From an uncultured Dokdonia sp. (lineage in GTDB: Bacteria > Bacteroidota > Bacteroidia > Flavobacteriales > Flavobacteriaceae), in contig CALKZS010000037.1 of the NCBI GenBank assembly GCA_938002835.1, forward strand, positions 1 to 49,005: a stretch of DNA of 49,005 nt, given 5' to 3'. Numbering within the stretch: position 1 is the first letter of the stretch; the number at the start of each line of letters is the position of its first letter. A program made the position numbers and the translations under genes. Below the pieces are notes generated by a model. It was not told the origin of the DNA. It saw nothing but the letters and a program-made list of their open reading frames with translations, and did not search any database. Positions 17,651-26,700 of this stretch are shown one piece after another.

Positions 17651-18220
17651 TTACTTAAGACTATTCCAAAAGTCTATAAATTCAGAACTAACTTCTGAAG
17701 GAAGCTCTTTAAATTTTTCGTCAAAATGGGTAGTAGTAAAATTATCTGTAGCATCTCTCCACATCCTATATTCTTCATTTTTATACACAACTAGTCCTGA
17801 GACTTTTTTTAAAGGACTTTCCATCCCACTTTCTTGCTCTTTAATGATATAAATAAATTCTGCATTTCCATCTTTGTCAATGTCTTTATACATCATTCTA
17901 TTAGGGTCAAAAGAAAGGCTCAAATTTGTAGAGTGTGTAAATTTAGCCGTAAATGTTTTAATGTATTTTTTTTTATTCTTTTTTGTAAATTTATCTATAT
18001 AGAGTACATCGCCTTCTGCGCCACGTTTGTTTTTAGAAACTACTATATAATTTTCAGTAAGTTTATCATTTAATCCTATCGCAAATAATTTTCTATCACT
18101 TGAAAAATTCAACTCCTTCTTAGTTAGGTTTGAGCTAAACTGATCTCTGACTGTAGTTACCTGTGCTTTTAAATGACTAAAATTTAAAATTATAATTGAG
18201 ATATAAAGTATTTTTTTCAT
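17651..18220 (-). CDS. Secreted protein of unknown function
   Basis: 189 residues from the ATG at 18220, beginning MKKILYISIIILNFSHLKAQ, a Sec signal peptide. The open frame starts two codons earlier at a TTG, which I do not use. The mature part has DIDKDGNAEFIYI at about residues 115-127, an Asp-rich calcium-loop motif like those of FG-GAP/VCBS repeats but present only once. Many Lys residues and a final WNSLK complete it. I do not recognise a family with certainty. It is followed upstream in the same direction by a small lipoprotein gene (44 bases between), so the two may be cotranscribed. Composition is more AT-rich than the neighbouring M14 gene. Confidence 0.65.
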   Translation of the reverse strand: MKKILYISIIILNFSHLKAQVTTVRDQFSSNLTKKELNFSSDRKLFAIGLNDKLTENYIVVSKNKRGAEGDVLYIDKFTKKNKKKYIKTFTAKFTHSTNLSLSFDPNRMMYKDIDKDGNAEFIYIIKEQESGMESPLKKVSGLVVYKNEEYRMWRDATDNFTTTHFDEKFKELPSEVSSEFIDFWNSLK

Positions 18221-18264
18221 AGTCAATATATGATGCTTTTCTAATAGACAATATAATCTACATA

Positions 18265-18696
18265 TTACAAAATTATTTTTGTTTTTAAGATTATAATTCT
18301 ATCCTGTTTTTTTAAAAATATTGTATCATTTCTTACAATATTTTCTGAGTAGTCAACAAGTCTTTTTTTGTTCTCGCTAAACATACTATCTACATTAAAT
18401 GATCTGTATAATTTAGGGTCATTTTTTAAATCTTCAAGAGAGTAATCTAAGGCTCCATTAGCTCTATTCCAAGATAAATTAACTAACCTTCCATCCTCAA
18501 AAGATGAATTTGTTACAATAGTAACCCTACCATATGGACTATCAATAAATCCAAAAGGATTGTATTTATATCCAGCATCAACAATATTACCTTCAATAAT
18601 AAACTCCATTTCATTATTATTTTGAGAACAGCATAATGTAATAAGGCAAAAAATACTAGTAACAATTAATCCTTTTAATTTTATTAAGTATTGCAT
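18265..18696 (-). CDS. Small lipoprotein of unknown function
   Basis: 143 residues. The signal is LKGLIVTSIFCLITLCCS; the lipobox Cys is one of the two adjacent Cys at about 22-23. The mature part is about 120 residues, beginning QNNNEMEFIIEGNIVDAG, probably a beta-rich fold. No motif is recognised. Its neighbours are another secreted protein downstream and a CPBP protease operon upstream, all on the minus strand. It lacks the acid-rich surface-export stretch directly after the Cys, so it probably stays on the periplasmic side. It could be restricted to close relatives. Confidence 0.6.
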   Translation of the reverse strand: MQYLIKLKGLIVTSIFCLITLCCSQNNNEMEFIIEGNIVDAGYKYNPFGFIDSPYGRVTIVTNSSFEDGRLVNLSWNRANGALDYSLEDLKNDPKLYRSFNVDSMFSENKKRLVDYSENIVRNDTIFLKKQDRIIILKTKIIL

Positions 18697-18764
18697 TTTT
18701 TGATTTTTTCTCTAAAAAAAGCACTTATGTAATAGATTTGTAAATCTAAATTTTATTGCTTTAC

Positions 18765-19406
18765 TTAACAAGCCTCCATCCCAGGAAAAGCAAGCATCTC
18801 TCCCATTCCTACAGTAAAAAGCCAGTTGCCATATAATGCGTGTTCTATAGATACTAAAATGGTAGATTTATTTTTTTGATATGTCCACGCAAAGAGTAGT
18901 CCTCCTATGAATGTAAGTACAAGTACTAGTGCATTTTTCAAAAAGAGATGTGCAAGACAAAAGACAATAGCATTTACAAAAATGAGTAATCGTTTATCCT
19001 TAAATATATCATTATAACGCACAAAGAAAAATGTTCTATATATTACTTCCTGCGGCCACACAGATATAAAAGTATATACTCCCAAAATGATAAACCATAG
19101 TTTCATATTACTTCGCGGGACACAAAACAATGAAGATCTATCTAAAAAATAAACAAAAAGACTTGTCACAATAGCGATAACAAGTAGTTTTATAAAAGTC
19201 TCTTTAAAAAACAAAGTCCATTGCAATGATGTACTAGGCAACCATTTTATTTTTTCTTTTCGTATCAAAACATACACTAGATATATAAAACCTATTGCTA
19301 TAGAAGAGAGCTTCATTATAGGATTATAAGGTATTGTGAGACTTACTGGTAATACTATAAATAGCAATAAAAACTCAACTAAGAGATAACGAGATTGGTT
19401 TTTCAT
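18765..19406 (-). CDS. CPBP-family intramembrane metalloprotease
   Basis: 213 residues, about six membrane helices. The three CPBP (CAAX/Abi) motifs are present: WPQEVIYRTFFF near residue 114-125, VFCLAHLF, and EHALYGNW near the C-terminus. In motif 1 the usual EExxxR reads QEVIYR, so the first Glu is a Gln. The second Glu, the Arg and both His residues remain, so activity is plausible. Bacterial members serve in immunity to bacteriocins, membrane-protein processing, or unknown roles. The start overlaps the stop of the Lrp-family gene by 4 bases (ATGA), indicating translational coupling. Confidence 0.85.
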   Translation of the reverse strand: MKNQSRYLLVEFLLLFIVLPVSLTIPYNPIMKLSSIAIGFIYLVYVLIRKEKIKWLPSTSLQWTLFFKETFIKLLVIAIVTSLFVYFLDRSSLFCVPRSNMKLWFIILGVYTFISVWPQEVIYRTFFFVRYNDIFKDKRLLIFVNAIVFCLAHLFLKNALVLVLTFIGGLLFAWTYQKNKSTILVSIEHALYGNWLFTVGMGEMLAFPGMEAC

Positions 19407-19861
19407 AATGATACTGCTGTAGTATTTTTAACTTCATTAATAGTAAATGAGCTTTGCGTACTTCCTATATATTGTAATGCTGTTAATTTGCTTACCATAA
19501 AGTTTCTAAAATGCTCCATATCTTTCACTAGCACTTTAAGTAAATAGTCATAATCACCACTTACGTGAAAACACTCTAACACTTCATCTAGCGCTGTTAC
19601 TTCTTTTTCAAAAGAAGTAATTGCATCTGTTCCGTGATGTGATAATTTTACGTGACAGAATACCTGAAACCCTAGTTCTATCTGTTTTTTATCAAGTATT
19701 GTAATGTATTGAGCAATCACTCCAGAACGTTCCATTTTTTTAATGCGCTCATAAATAGCTGTTACAGAAAGGTTAAGAGATAATGATAACTCTTTATTTG
19801 TAACTTTTGCATCACGCTGTAAATGCATCAAGATTTCCTTGTCTAATTTATCCAGTTTCAT
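19403..19861 (-). CDS. Lrp/AsnC family transcription regulator
   Basis: 152 residues. An N-terminal winged helix (LDKLDKEILMHLQRDAKV to RIKKMERSGVI, about 3-50) is followed by a RAM ligand-binding domain (about 65-145) with VLECFHVSGDYDYLLKV, where amino acids usually bind. Full length and intact. These proteins form octamers that bend DNA and respond to amino acids. Its stop overlaps the CPBP protease start, so the protease is the first candidate target or partner. An 11-bp inverted repeat lies 68 bases upstream and could be its own operator. Confidence 0.92.
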   Translation of the reverse strand: MKLDKLDKEILMHLQRDAKVTNKELSLSLNLSVTAIYERIKKMERSGVIAQYITILDKKQIELGFQVFCHVKLSHHGTDAITSFEKEVTALDEVLECFHVSGDYDYLLKVLVKDMEHFRNFMVSKLTALQYIGSTQSSFTINEVKNTTAVSL

Positions 19862-19897
19862 AAAAGAAAAATAATCTGTTTGAAAATATATATTTTT

Positions 19898-19911
19898 GCT
19901 TTCACGAAAGC
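19898..19911. repeat. 14-bp interspersed palindrome, copy 5 (one mismatch)
   Basis: GCTTTCACGAAAGC. The central CpG-containing half differs by one base. It lies 37 bases upstream of the Lrp-family start codon. Confidence 0.85.
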
Positions 19912-19928
19912 ATAATCTAAGTAATAAT

Positions 19929-19957
19929 TTAAATATAGAAAAAAAATCTATATTTAA
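19929..19957. promoter_or_regulatory. Perfect 11-bp inverted repeat upstream of the Lrp-family gene
   Basis: TTAAATATAGA (19929-19939) and TCTATATTTAA (19947-19957) flank a run of seven A. It may be an operator for the regulator or a hairpin. It also lies 25 bases from the edge of the IS scar, so an IS-related origin is possible. Confidence 0.4.
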
Positions 19958-19984
19958 TTTTATATATTGATTAATAATCTGGTG

Positions 19985-20005
19985 GATTCAAGTCATAAAT
20001 GCAAC
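19985..20005 (-). repeat. IS30-type terminal repeat, outer copy
   Basis: GATTCAAGTCATAAATGCAAC on the plus strand. It overlaps the last codons of the IS30 transposase, as is normal for the right end of IS30 elements. It matches 20727-20747 at 19 of 21 positions. Confidence 0.6.
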
Positions 20006-20746
20006 AACTCCGTTGTTGTTGATTGCGTTAACAAATACTTCATTAGGCGTTAAGTAATTATACCTCTTTCTAGGTCTATTGTTTAGTATTTTTTCGACTT
20101 TTTTGACTTGATTTTCTTGAATTAGATCAAAGTTAGTTTTTTTGGGGAAATATTGTCTGACTAATCCATTCAAATTTTCATTAGCTCCTCTTTGCCAGCT
20201 ATGATAGGGTTTGGCGAAGAAGAAATCAATATTAAGTTCTTTAGCAATTTCTTTATGATTAGCAAATTCTTTTCCATTATCGCTTGTTATGGTGTGTATA
20301 AAGGGAGTCCATTCTTCCAATAATTCAATCGCATTTTGTTCTACAACTTTAGATTCTTTACTTTCTATGTACTTCATTTTTAGCATTCCTGTTGCTCTAT
20401 CATTTATAGTTAAGAGTGCTCCTTTGTGATTTGCCCCGATTACGAGATCTATTTCCAAGTCACCAAAACGTTCTTTTTTCTCAACTATATTAGGTCTTTG
20501 AGTAATATCTATTCTACCTACTATTTGACCTCTTGTATTGTTTAAATTACTTCGGTTTTTGTACTTCTTCCCCTTTGTTCTTAGATGTTTATAGAGTAAG
20601 CCTCCATTCTTTTTATCTTTCCAGACAAACTGATATATCCATTCAACTGAGACACAAGGCTTACCTAATCTATTAGCATAGCCAACAATTTGTTCTGGAC
20701 TATAATCTTGTTCCAAATAATGCTTAGATTCAAGTAATAAACGCAA
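19988..20746 (-). pseudogene. IS30-family transposase, N-terminally truncated
   Basis: 252 codons of a transposase that is normally about 310-330 residues. The DDE catalytic core is intact (FGDLEIDLVIG, TSDNGKEF, GANENLNG), and the C-terminus (VVAFMT) is native. The N-terminal helix-turn-helix that binds the terminal repeats is missing, so this copy should be inactive. Transposase homology begins near KHYLEQDYSPEQIVG. The seven codons before it come from an IS30-end-like repeat (20727-20747), so the TTG at 20746 is not a native start. It abuts a truncated IS256-family gene in head-to-head orientation. Confidence 0.85.
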
Positions 20747-20747
20747 C
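20727..20747 (+). repeat. IS30-type terminal repeat, inner copy at the junction
   Basis: GATTCAAGTAATAAACGCAAC, followed by AGTTTGTT. It resembles, from memory, the E. coli IS30 end (GATTCAA...AACGCAACAG). It sits exactly where transposase homology stops and about 20 bases before IS256 homology begins. Confidence 0.5.
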
Positions 20748-20750
20748 AGT

Positions 20751-21218
20751 TTGTTGTTTGAATTTAAGTTAGTATATAGAACAGTGAGTAAAGAAGTGGC
20801 TTTAGATAACCTGTTTGAATTACAAGTAAAGTGGGCCGAGAAATACCCAGTGGTAATTGATAGTTGGGAGTGTAATGGGGAGGAATTATCTCAATATTTT
20901 GATTTTGGTCCTCAAATTAGAAAAATGATTTACACCACTAATGCCGTAGAGGGATTTCATAGGCAAATAAGAAAAGTAACTAAAACAAAGGGCTCTTTTA
21001 CTAATGATATGGCATTGATTAAATTAGACTACTTAGCTACTAAAAATATCGAGAAAAAATGGACTACTCCTCTTCAAAATTGGGGCTTGATTATACAACA
21101 ATTATATATTAAATTTAGAGATCGAGTAACAATCGATTTAGCAACAAATCCCCCAAATAAGATCTGGGAGCTAGTTCCCAGATCTTATTTGGGGATTGAA
21201 TACTTAGACAAGGCTTAA
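20751..21218 (+). pseudogene. IS256-family transposase, C-terminal fragment
   Basis: About 130 codons of homology to the C-terminal third of IS256 transposases (normally about 390-410 residues). The landmarks are VKWAEKYPVVIDSWE, the typical MIYTTNAVEGFHRQIRKVT, GSFTNDMALIKL and WGLIIQQLYIKFRDRV. The N-terminal domain and the first catalytic Asp residues are gone, so it cannot act. Homology starts around VYRTVSKE (about 20766). After RDRVTIDLATN the frame reads through a long inverted repeat (21148-21196) and ends at 21218, so its last 20 or so residues are probably not native. Its neighbour is the truncated IS30 gene. Confidence 0.85.
21148..21196. repeat. Long near-perfect inverted repeat at the IS256 fragment end
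   Basis: The left arm (21148-21169) ends AAATAAGATCTGGGA and the right arm (21176-21196) begins TCCCAGATCTTATTT. The arms pair over 21 bases with one bulged C around the loop GCTAGT. No T-run follows, so it is a poor intrinsic terminator. Confidence 0.85.
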
Positions 21219-21595
21219 TTTACACTCCCAAACAGTTTATCTAAAGTTCCCAATAGTAAACCCTTTGATAACTCTTGCTGTACTAAAAAACCATTCCTAC
21301 TTAATTTTTCATAAAATTAGAGCTGTATAAGAATTGAAATAACACATTATCTTAAAAATCAAAACATTATAATTTATATCAATTTTTTAAGTCTAGTGAC
21401 ATATCATATAGTAAATAAATAATCACGAGGCAGAACCTAGATTAATTCTAATGATAAAAAAGATAACAGTAAAAGCACCTACTAATTAATATACTTATAA
21501 TACTATATAAAAACACAGAAGATCAAAAAATTATGAGCCTTATACAAACAAAAAAGCTTTAAGTATACGCTTTCGCGAAAGCGTACCTACAACTA
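21219..21595. other. Intergenic region between the IS scar and the nuclease gene
   Basis: This AT-rich stretch of 377 bases has no supportable gene. The first part (TTTACACTCCC...) may be leftover IS256 end sequence. It contains one copy of the 14-bp palindrome at 21569. No promoter is needed on the plus side, because the next gene is on the minus strand and ends here. Confidence 0.6.
21569..21582. repeat. 14-bp interspersed palindrome, copy 6
   Basis: Exact core within TACGCTTTCGCGAAAGCGTA. It lies 14 bases downstream of the stop codon of the minus-strand nuclease gene. Confidence 0.95.
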
Positions 21596-23548
21596 TTACT
21601 TAACCAATAACTTCTGTACTTCTCTTCCAGTCACTCCTGTAACTTCTACAAGATATAAGCCTGATGCCAAATTGTGGGGGATAGAAGTTGTGTTACTAAA
21701 TTCCTGTTTGTACACCTTTTGACCTGTACTGTTATAAATCACAAGTTGTCCAGATGCTGTTGTATTTAATACAAATTGTCCAGATGCTGGATTTGGGTAT
21801 ATACTAAATAGGTTTTTTGTAACACCATCTACACTTAATGGATTTGCCCAAGTGTCTCCTACACTATTTCCCCATATAAACTCTACAAGATCTGGCATAT
21901 CAATAAATGGATTTCTATTAAATTGCCAATTGTATACTACATTATTACGATTCATCTCAAAATCATCTGGTGGGTCATTACGATGCCATTCTAATAATAC
22001 ATCTAGATCTCCTAGTTCTCCTATTACTCCATTATCAGGATTACCGCTCACTACTTCAAGACCATTATATCTTATGGTTAAAAATAAAACACTACGAGCT
22101 ACATCTCCATAAAAACTCCCTTGTGTGCCATCTGGGCCACTGTATTCTCCATAATTTTGATTACCTCGAGAGCTATTTTCTGGTCCATCTGCCGCGCGTA
22201 ATGCGTGTGCATCACTATATGCGTGACGTGTATTATTTGCATCTGTAGGTCCAAAAACATCTATTCCATCTGCAATTTCATCTTCTTCTATAGCATCAAA
22301 ACCACCTCTTGAACTAGGATAAGTGTGCTCTCTGTTCCAAAGACCTACATTACTTCCTCCTGCACTTTGAAAATCGAGTTTAGCCCTTTCTTGTTCTGTA
22401 TATAAAAGCCAAACTTGATTACTGTTAAGTGGGCTTTGATCTGCTTCTTTTAGTATATCTATAACATCTGCATAAGTTTGCCATCTTACAACTTCTGGAT
22501 TTGCTATTATATCCTGTAGCGTCTGGGTTAATTCGTCTCCTGCCAAGCCATCAATAGACGTATAATAATCTTCTGGCTGCGTGCTTTCTACTAGACCAAA
22601 TGTAGGTTCTAAAGGTGTTCCCCAAGTTGCTGTGGTAAAATCATTATCTATAATACGTATGCTAAGATTATCATTTGCTCGCTTAAAACCAGCTGGCATT
22701 TCACCAAAAGTAATTTGCAATACTTCATCTCCTTCATCATCTTGATCATCTTCTATTTGTATTGTTATGCTTGCTGTAGAAGTTCCAGTAGCAAAGGTCA
22801 CTTCTGTATCTCCAGAAAAATCATCTGTAGTAAAATTATCATTTATTAATGTAAAGGTAAATGTCACTTCTTCTGCAACCGCTTCTGTCGTTGTAAAGTC
22901 TATTGTTATTTCTTCACCTTCATCATATTGATCTTGACTCACTGTATATCCTACAAGAATAAATGTTGTTCCAGAACCATCATTAAGTTCTCCTGGTGTA
23001 GGTAATGTTACATCATATTCTCCAGCATTATTCAGTTGTATAGAATTTATCGTTGTCGCTCCATTACTTCCTTCATTAATTTGCTCAGTTTCTCCTAGTA
23101 ATGTAAGAAGTGCTATATCATCACTGTCATTAGTATCATATACCAATGCATCTATCAAGTTTGTAGTTGTTGGTTGAGTTTCATCTGGCCAGTCTGATGC
23201 ATTACCCTCATATATAGCAACAGCATCTGCTCCGTTTTGAATAGTACTATCAAATAGAATATAGTCTGGAACGGGAGATACATCGTTACTCCCAATAAGA
23301 ACCACGCCATTAACATCTGATATTAAACCATCTAGATCTAATGCAAAATAACTACTATCATTACCTGCATCAGAACCATTAAAAAGCACTAATACATAAC
23401 CATCTAAAGACGTTTCAGGAGTTGTGAGCAATTCTATAATTTCTAGTTGATCTGTACTTGGAGTATCTGAGTCTAATTCATTAATAACAACTTGACTTTG
23501 AGATGCGATACTAAAAAGAATAAAAAATATTGTGTGAAGATGCTTCAT
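21596..23548 (-). CDS. Secreted endonuclease I with T9SS sorting tail
   Basis: 650 residues from the ATG at 23548, which gives the signal peptide MKHLHTIFFILFSIASQ; the frame extends 16 residues further up but that ruins the signal. Residues about 20-180 resemble a lamin-tail/Ig-like domain (VVINELDSDTPSTDQLEIIEL). About 195-290 is a Calx-beta-like acidic domain (DDQDDEGDEVLQI). Endonuclease I follows at about 300-570, with the core NREHTYPSS and NNTRHAYSDAHALRAAD. The last 75 residues form a type IX sorting domain (IYPNPASGQFV...GLYLVEV). It probably digests extracellular DNA for phosphate and nucleoside uptake, or as biofilm remodelling. Confidence 0.9.
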   Translation of the reverse strand: MKHLHTIFFILFSIASQSQVVINELDSDTPSTDQLEIIELLTTPETSLDGYVLVLFNGSDAGNDSSYFALDLDGLISDVNGVVLIGSNDVSPVPDYILFDSTIQNGADAVAIYEGNASDWPDETQPTTTNLIDALVYDTNDSDDIALLTLLGETEQINEGSNGATTINSIQLNNAGEYDVTLPTPGELNDGSGTTFILVGYTVSQDQYDEGEEITIDFTTTEAVAEEVTFTFTLINDNFTTDDFSGDTEVTFATGTSTASITIQIEDDQDDEGDEVLQITFGEMPAGFKRANDNLSIRIIDNDFTTATWGTPLEPTFGLVESTQPEDYYTSIDGLAGDELTQTLQDIIANPEVVRWQTYADVIDILKEADQSPLNSNQVWLLYTEQERAKLDFQSAGGSNVGLWNREHTYPSSRGGFDAIEEDEIADGIDVFGPTDANNTRHAYSDAHALRAADGPENSSRGNQNYGEYSGPDGTQGSFYGDVARSVLFLTIRYNGLEVVSGNPDNGVIGELGDLDVLLEWHRNDPPDDFEMNRNNVVYNWQFNRNPFIDMPDLVEFIWGNSVGDTWANPLSVDGVTKNLFSIYPNPASGQFVLNTTASGQLVIYNSTGQKVYKQEFSNTTSIPHNLASGLYLVEVTGVTGREVQKLLVK

Positions 23549-23671
23549 ATTAATATATATAAGAGTAAAAATAATGCATATTCTAATCCTAGTCACTTAT
23601 AAAGTGTAAAGATTATGATATAAAAATGTTTTGAACATTGTTCCCAAGTTACTCATTTAGAAATTGTATTT

Positions 23672-23685
23672 GCTTTCGCGAAAAC
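23672..23685. repeat. 14-bp interspersed palindrome, copy 7 (one mismatch)
   Basis: GCTTTCGCGAAAAC, between the nuclease and phosphatase-barrel genes. The left flank is TT and the right flank is GTA. Confidence 0.9.
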
Positions 23686-23723
23686 GTAACACAAACATTC
23701 ATACTTTTTATAAAGAACTATGA

Positions 23724-26700
23724 TTACAACCGTACTCCAAATCTAAAATCTATACGCATACCATCTTCTCCTGCAAAAGCACCTACTTGACCAGACACCG
23801 TTTCTACCATATTGATCCATAAACCTCCCCCAAAATCATTGTGCCATTTCTTGCTATTTTCTCCATCTACCCATACTCTACCTAGATCTATCCCTCCAAA
23901 AACCCCCATTTGAATAGGAAGAATTGCTGTGCGAAATCTGTTAAAACTATACCTTAGATCGGCACTTCCTGCAAATGCAGATTCTCCCGTAAATCTATCA
24001 AAACGATATCCTCTTAAACCTGTGCGAGCACCAAGTGTGGCGGCTTGATAAAACTCAAAATCATCACCTATATTAATATGGGCTTGAACGAGTGTTTTAA
24101 GCACCCATTTTCTATTTCTGGAAAGTGCATTATAAAATCCTAGTTTAGGTTGTACATACCCATACATTCTACTCCCATTATTTAGATTTCTTTTTGCACC
24201 TATTATTGTTTGAAATTCCATACCACGAGTAGGGTTTGCAGGATTATCTGCATTTACAAAACGATAATTTGCTTCTACTCCAAGAAAGGGTTGACTATCA
24301 AAAACAGCGGTGTCTTCATCAAATATTTCTATAAAACGTCCTTCTGTGCGCTCTACTTCTACAACTTCAAAACTTGCACTAAATGAAAGCGTTCCTCCAA
24401 ATGCTTTATCATTAGAAAGACCTAATGAAGCTGCAATATTACTATGACGCACTCTATTGAAATCTTTACTTAAGTTATCTTCGTCATTAATAGTTTCGTT
24501 TCCTAAGCCAAAGAAGTTTCTAGCAAAACTCCCATTCGTAAACCTAGCACCCGAAATGAGGCCCCATTTATTTATAACATTTGTAAAAATTCCATCATAA
24601 TTGAGGTCAAATCCTTCTGTAGCAAAATAATACCCTCCTTTAAAGGTATGCCTGCTGGTAAAAGGATCGTTTTTAAATCCTTTGGTAGTATAGATATCTG
24701 TTATCCCTATAAGTAAACCATCATCTGGATTAGAGCCTATTGCCGGAATTACAACATTTTGAGTATCTTTCTTTTTTAACGGATCGTAGGTATTTAATGA
24801 ATAGTCATTTGTTCTTACAATAATAGCCTTATCCTTCTCTACAATAGTATTCTTTTTAGTTTTATGCTCAAACACCTTTACTTTACGACCATTTTCTATA
24901 GTATAGCTATCTTTTTCTTGACCTCCTATTAATTTAATTCTTATGGGGTTTTTACCGGTTCCACTTACGTGAAAAGTGTCTTTGTCGTCTAAACCGTATA
25001 ACCAAAGGTCCTTAGTTGCATTACTTTGCAATCGACGTGTGATATAAGGTTTTTTTACTTCTCCATTTTTAATTCTACTTACAGTTACTAAGGTTTCATT
25101 ATCTTCTCTTTTGATTTCAAAATGATCATCTTTATCTGTTCCAGTAATCACTACTAGTTTATTCAAGTAGCTTGCATATTGGTTTGCAATAGAAACAATA
25201 TGACCTCTGCGTTTTTTTAAATTTTCTTTAATCTCTTCAACACCTATATGTTGTACTTCTTTAGGAATATTTTTAAATGCAGCCTCTATAACATCATCAC
25301 TCAAATGATCTTGAATATATTGTGCCTGTTGTTTCCATATTTCTTGTCCAGAATTTTTAATTAATGCCCTATCCATTTTTATACCTGCCTCATTAATCCA
25401 CTTGATATTTTTTAAATCTCCGTCATAATTTTGAAATTGTTTTACTGCTGGAATAAGTGTTTTCAGTAGTCCTAAAAAAGCACCATCAAATTTTGAAAAC
25501 ACTTGATCTCGATCTCTAGGAATAGGTTTATAGGTTTTCTTTCCATCTTTATCAAAACGCGCCCATCGCCATTGGTCTGCGTGTCTATCCCAATCTCCTA
25601 GTAACATATCAAAAATACGTGCTCTTATGTATGCAGGCTCATCTACTTCATATTTCTCATCTTTACGGAGGTTTTTATATAAATCGGCTGTACTATCTAT
25701 ACCATCAGGATTTCCAAAAGAGGATACATCTAAAAAACCATTATCTGGACGCTCTTCAATAAAATAAAGTTCGTCTCCATAGTTTTCATTGTACTTTCCT
25801 AAGACATTGTGTTTAGGGATGTATATTAATTTTGGATTGGTATGCAATACCCCAACAGCGTTAGATAGTACAGGAATTGCAAGTGATGCAAAGGGATGAC
25901 CTGAGGTATAAAAATCTAAAATAACATCTTCTGTAAATGTTTCTCTAAATTCATCTTCGACAAATTTATCTTTAAAAGCAACACTTTGTAAAAACTGAAC
26001 GGCACTTTTACGAACAGCTCGCAAATTAAAATTACGGTTTTTTGTGTCTTGCAATCGTAAAGATCTTGTCTGATGGCCTCCTCCTCTTCTGTCTACACTG
26101 AACCCTCCCATTAATGTATCTATAGTAGCAACATTTGCTGTTATTGGAGTACCATATACCTCACGATAATGATCTCCCCAAAAAGAACGATATACTCCGG
26201 ATGTATGGATAGTTTCTGGAGGGTACACTGTTGCTTTTACCGTAGAGGGAAATGAACTAGAAAAAGTATCTAATACTATTTCTTTCTTAGCTTTAAAAAC
26301 CTCCTTGGCATATAACAATGTAGGTTCTCCACGATTTGCTGCATAAAATTTAATAGAAGAAGAACCGTCATCAAATATATCTAGAATTGCAAAACCTTGT
26401 CCTCCATATGAAAATAGTCCATCTGCCCCAAGACTTGCTGCAGAGCTCTTTGCGCCAGCACCACTTACAATTTGCTTGAGACCATTATTTTCTATGTATT
26501 GTAAACTATGCTCGTGTCCAGAGGCAAAAACTATTTTATCTGTGTTTTTGGCTAGTGTAGATAAACGCTTCATCAACTTGTTATACTTATTATGATATCT
26601 ATCTTGAGGTGATACCCCTCCTTGCGATCTCACTTGTGCGACGAGAGAGGCAACTCCAGGAAGCGGTATTTTTTTTTGTATGGGGTATAAGTGTTTATCT

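Larger units (their letters stand above)
19981..21240. mobile_element. Composite scar of IS30- and IS256-family insertion sequences
   Basis: Two 5'-truncated transposase genes point away from each other: an IS30-family gene on the minus strand (to 20746) and an IS256-family gene fragment on the plus strand (from about 20766). Two 19/21-identical IS30-end-like sequences (19985-20005 and 20727-20747) lie in the same orientation. Neither element is complete. The right limit is uncertain: the IS256 reading frame ends at 21218, and no matching terminal repeat was found. Confidence 0.75.

Noticed and set aside
17523-17852. 109-codon plus-strand frame after the M14 gene
   Set aside because: It overlaps the end of the M14 gene and runs antisense to the 189-residue secreted protein, which has a signal peptide. 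Shadow frame.
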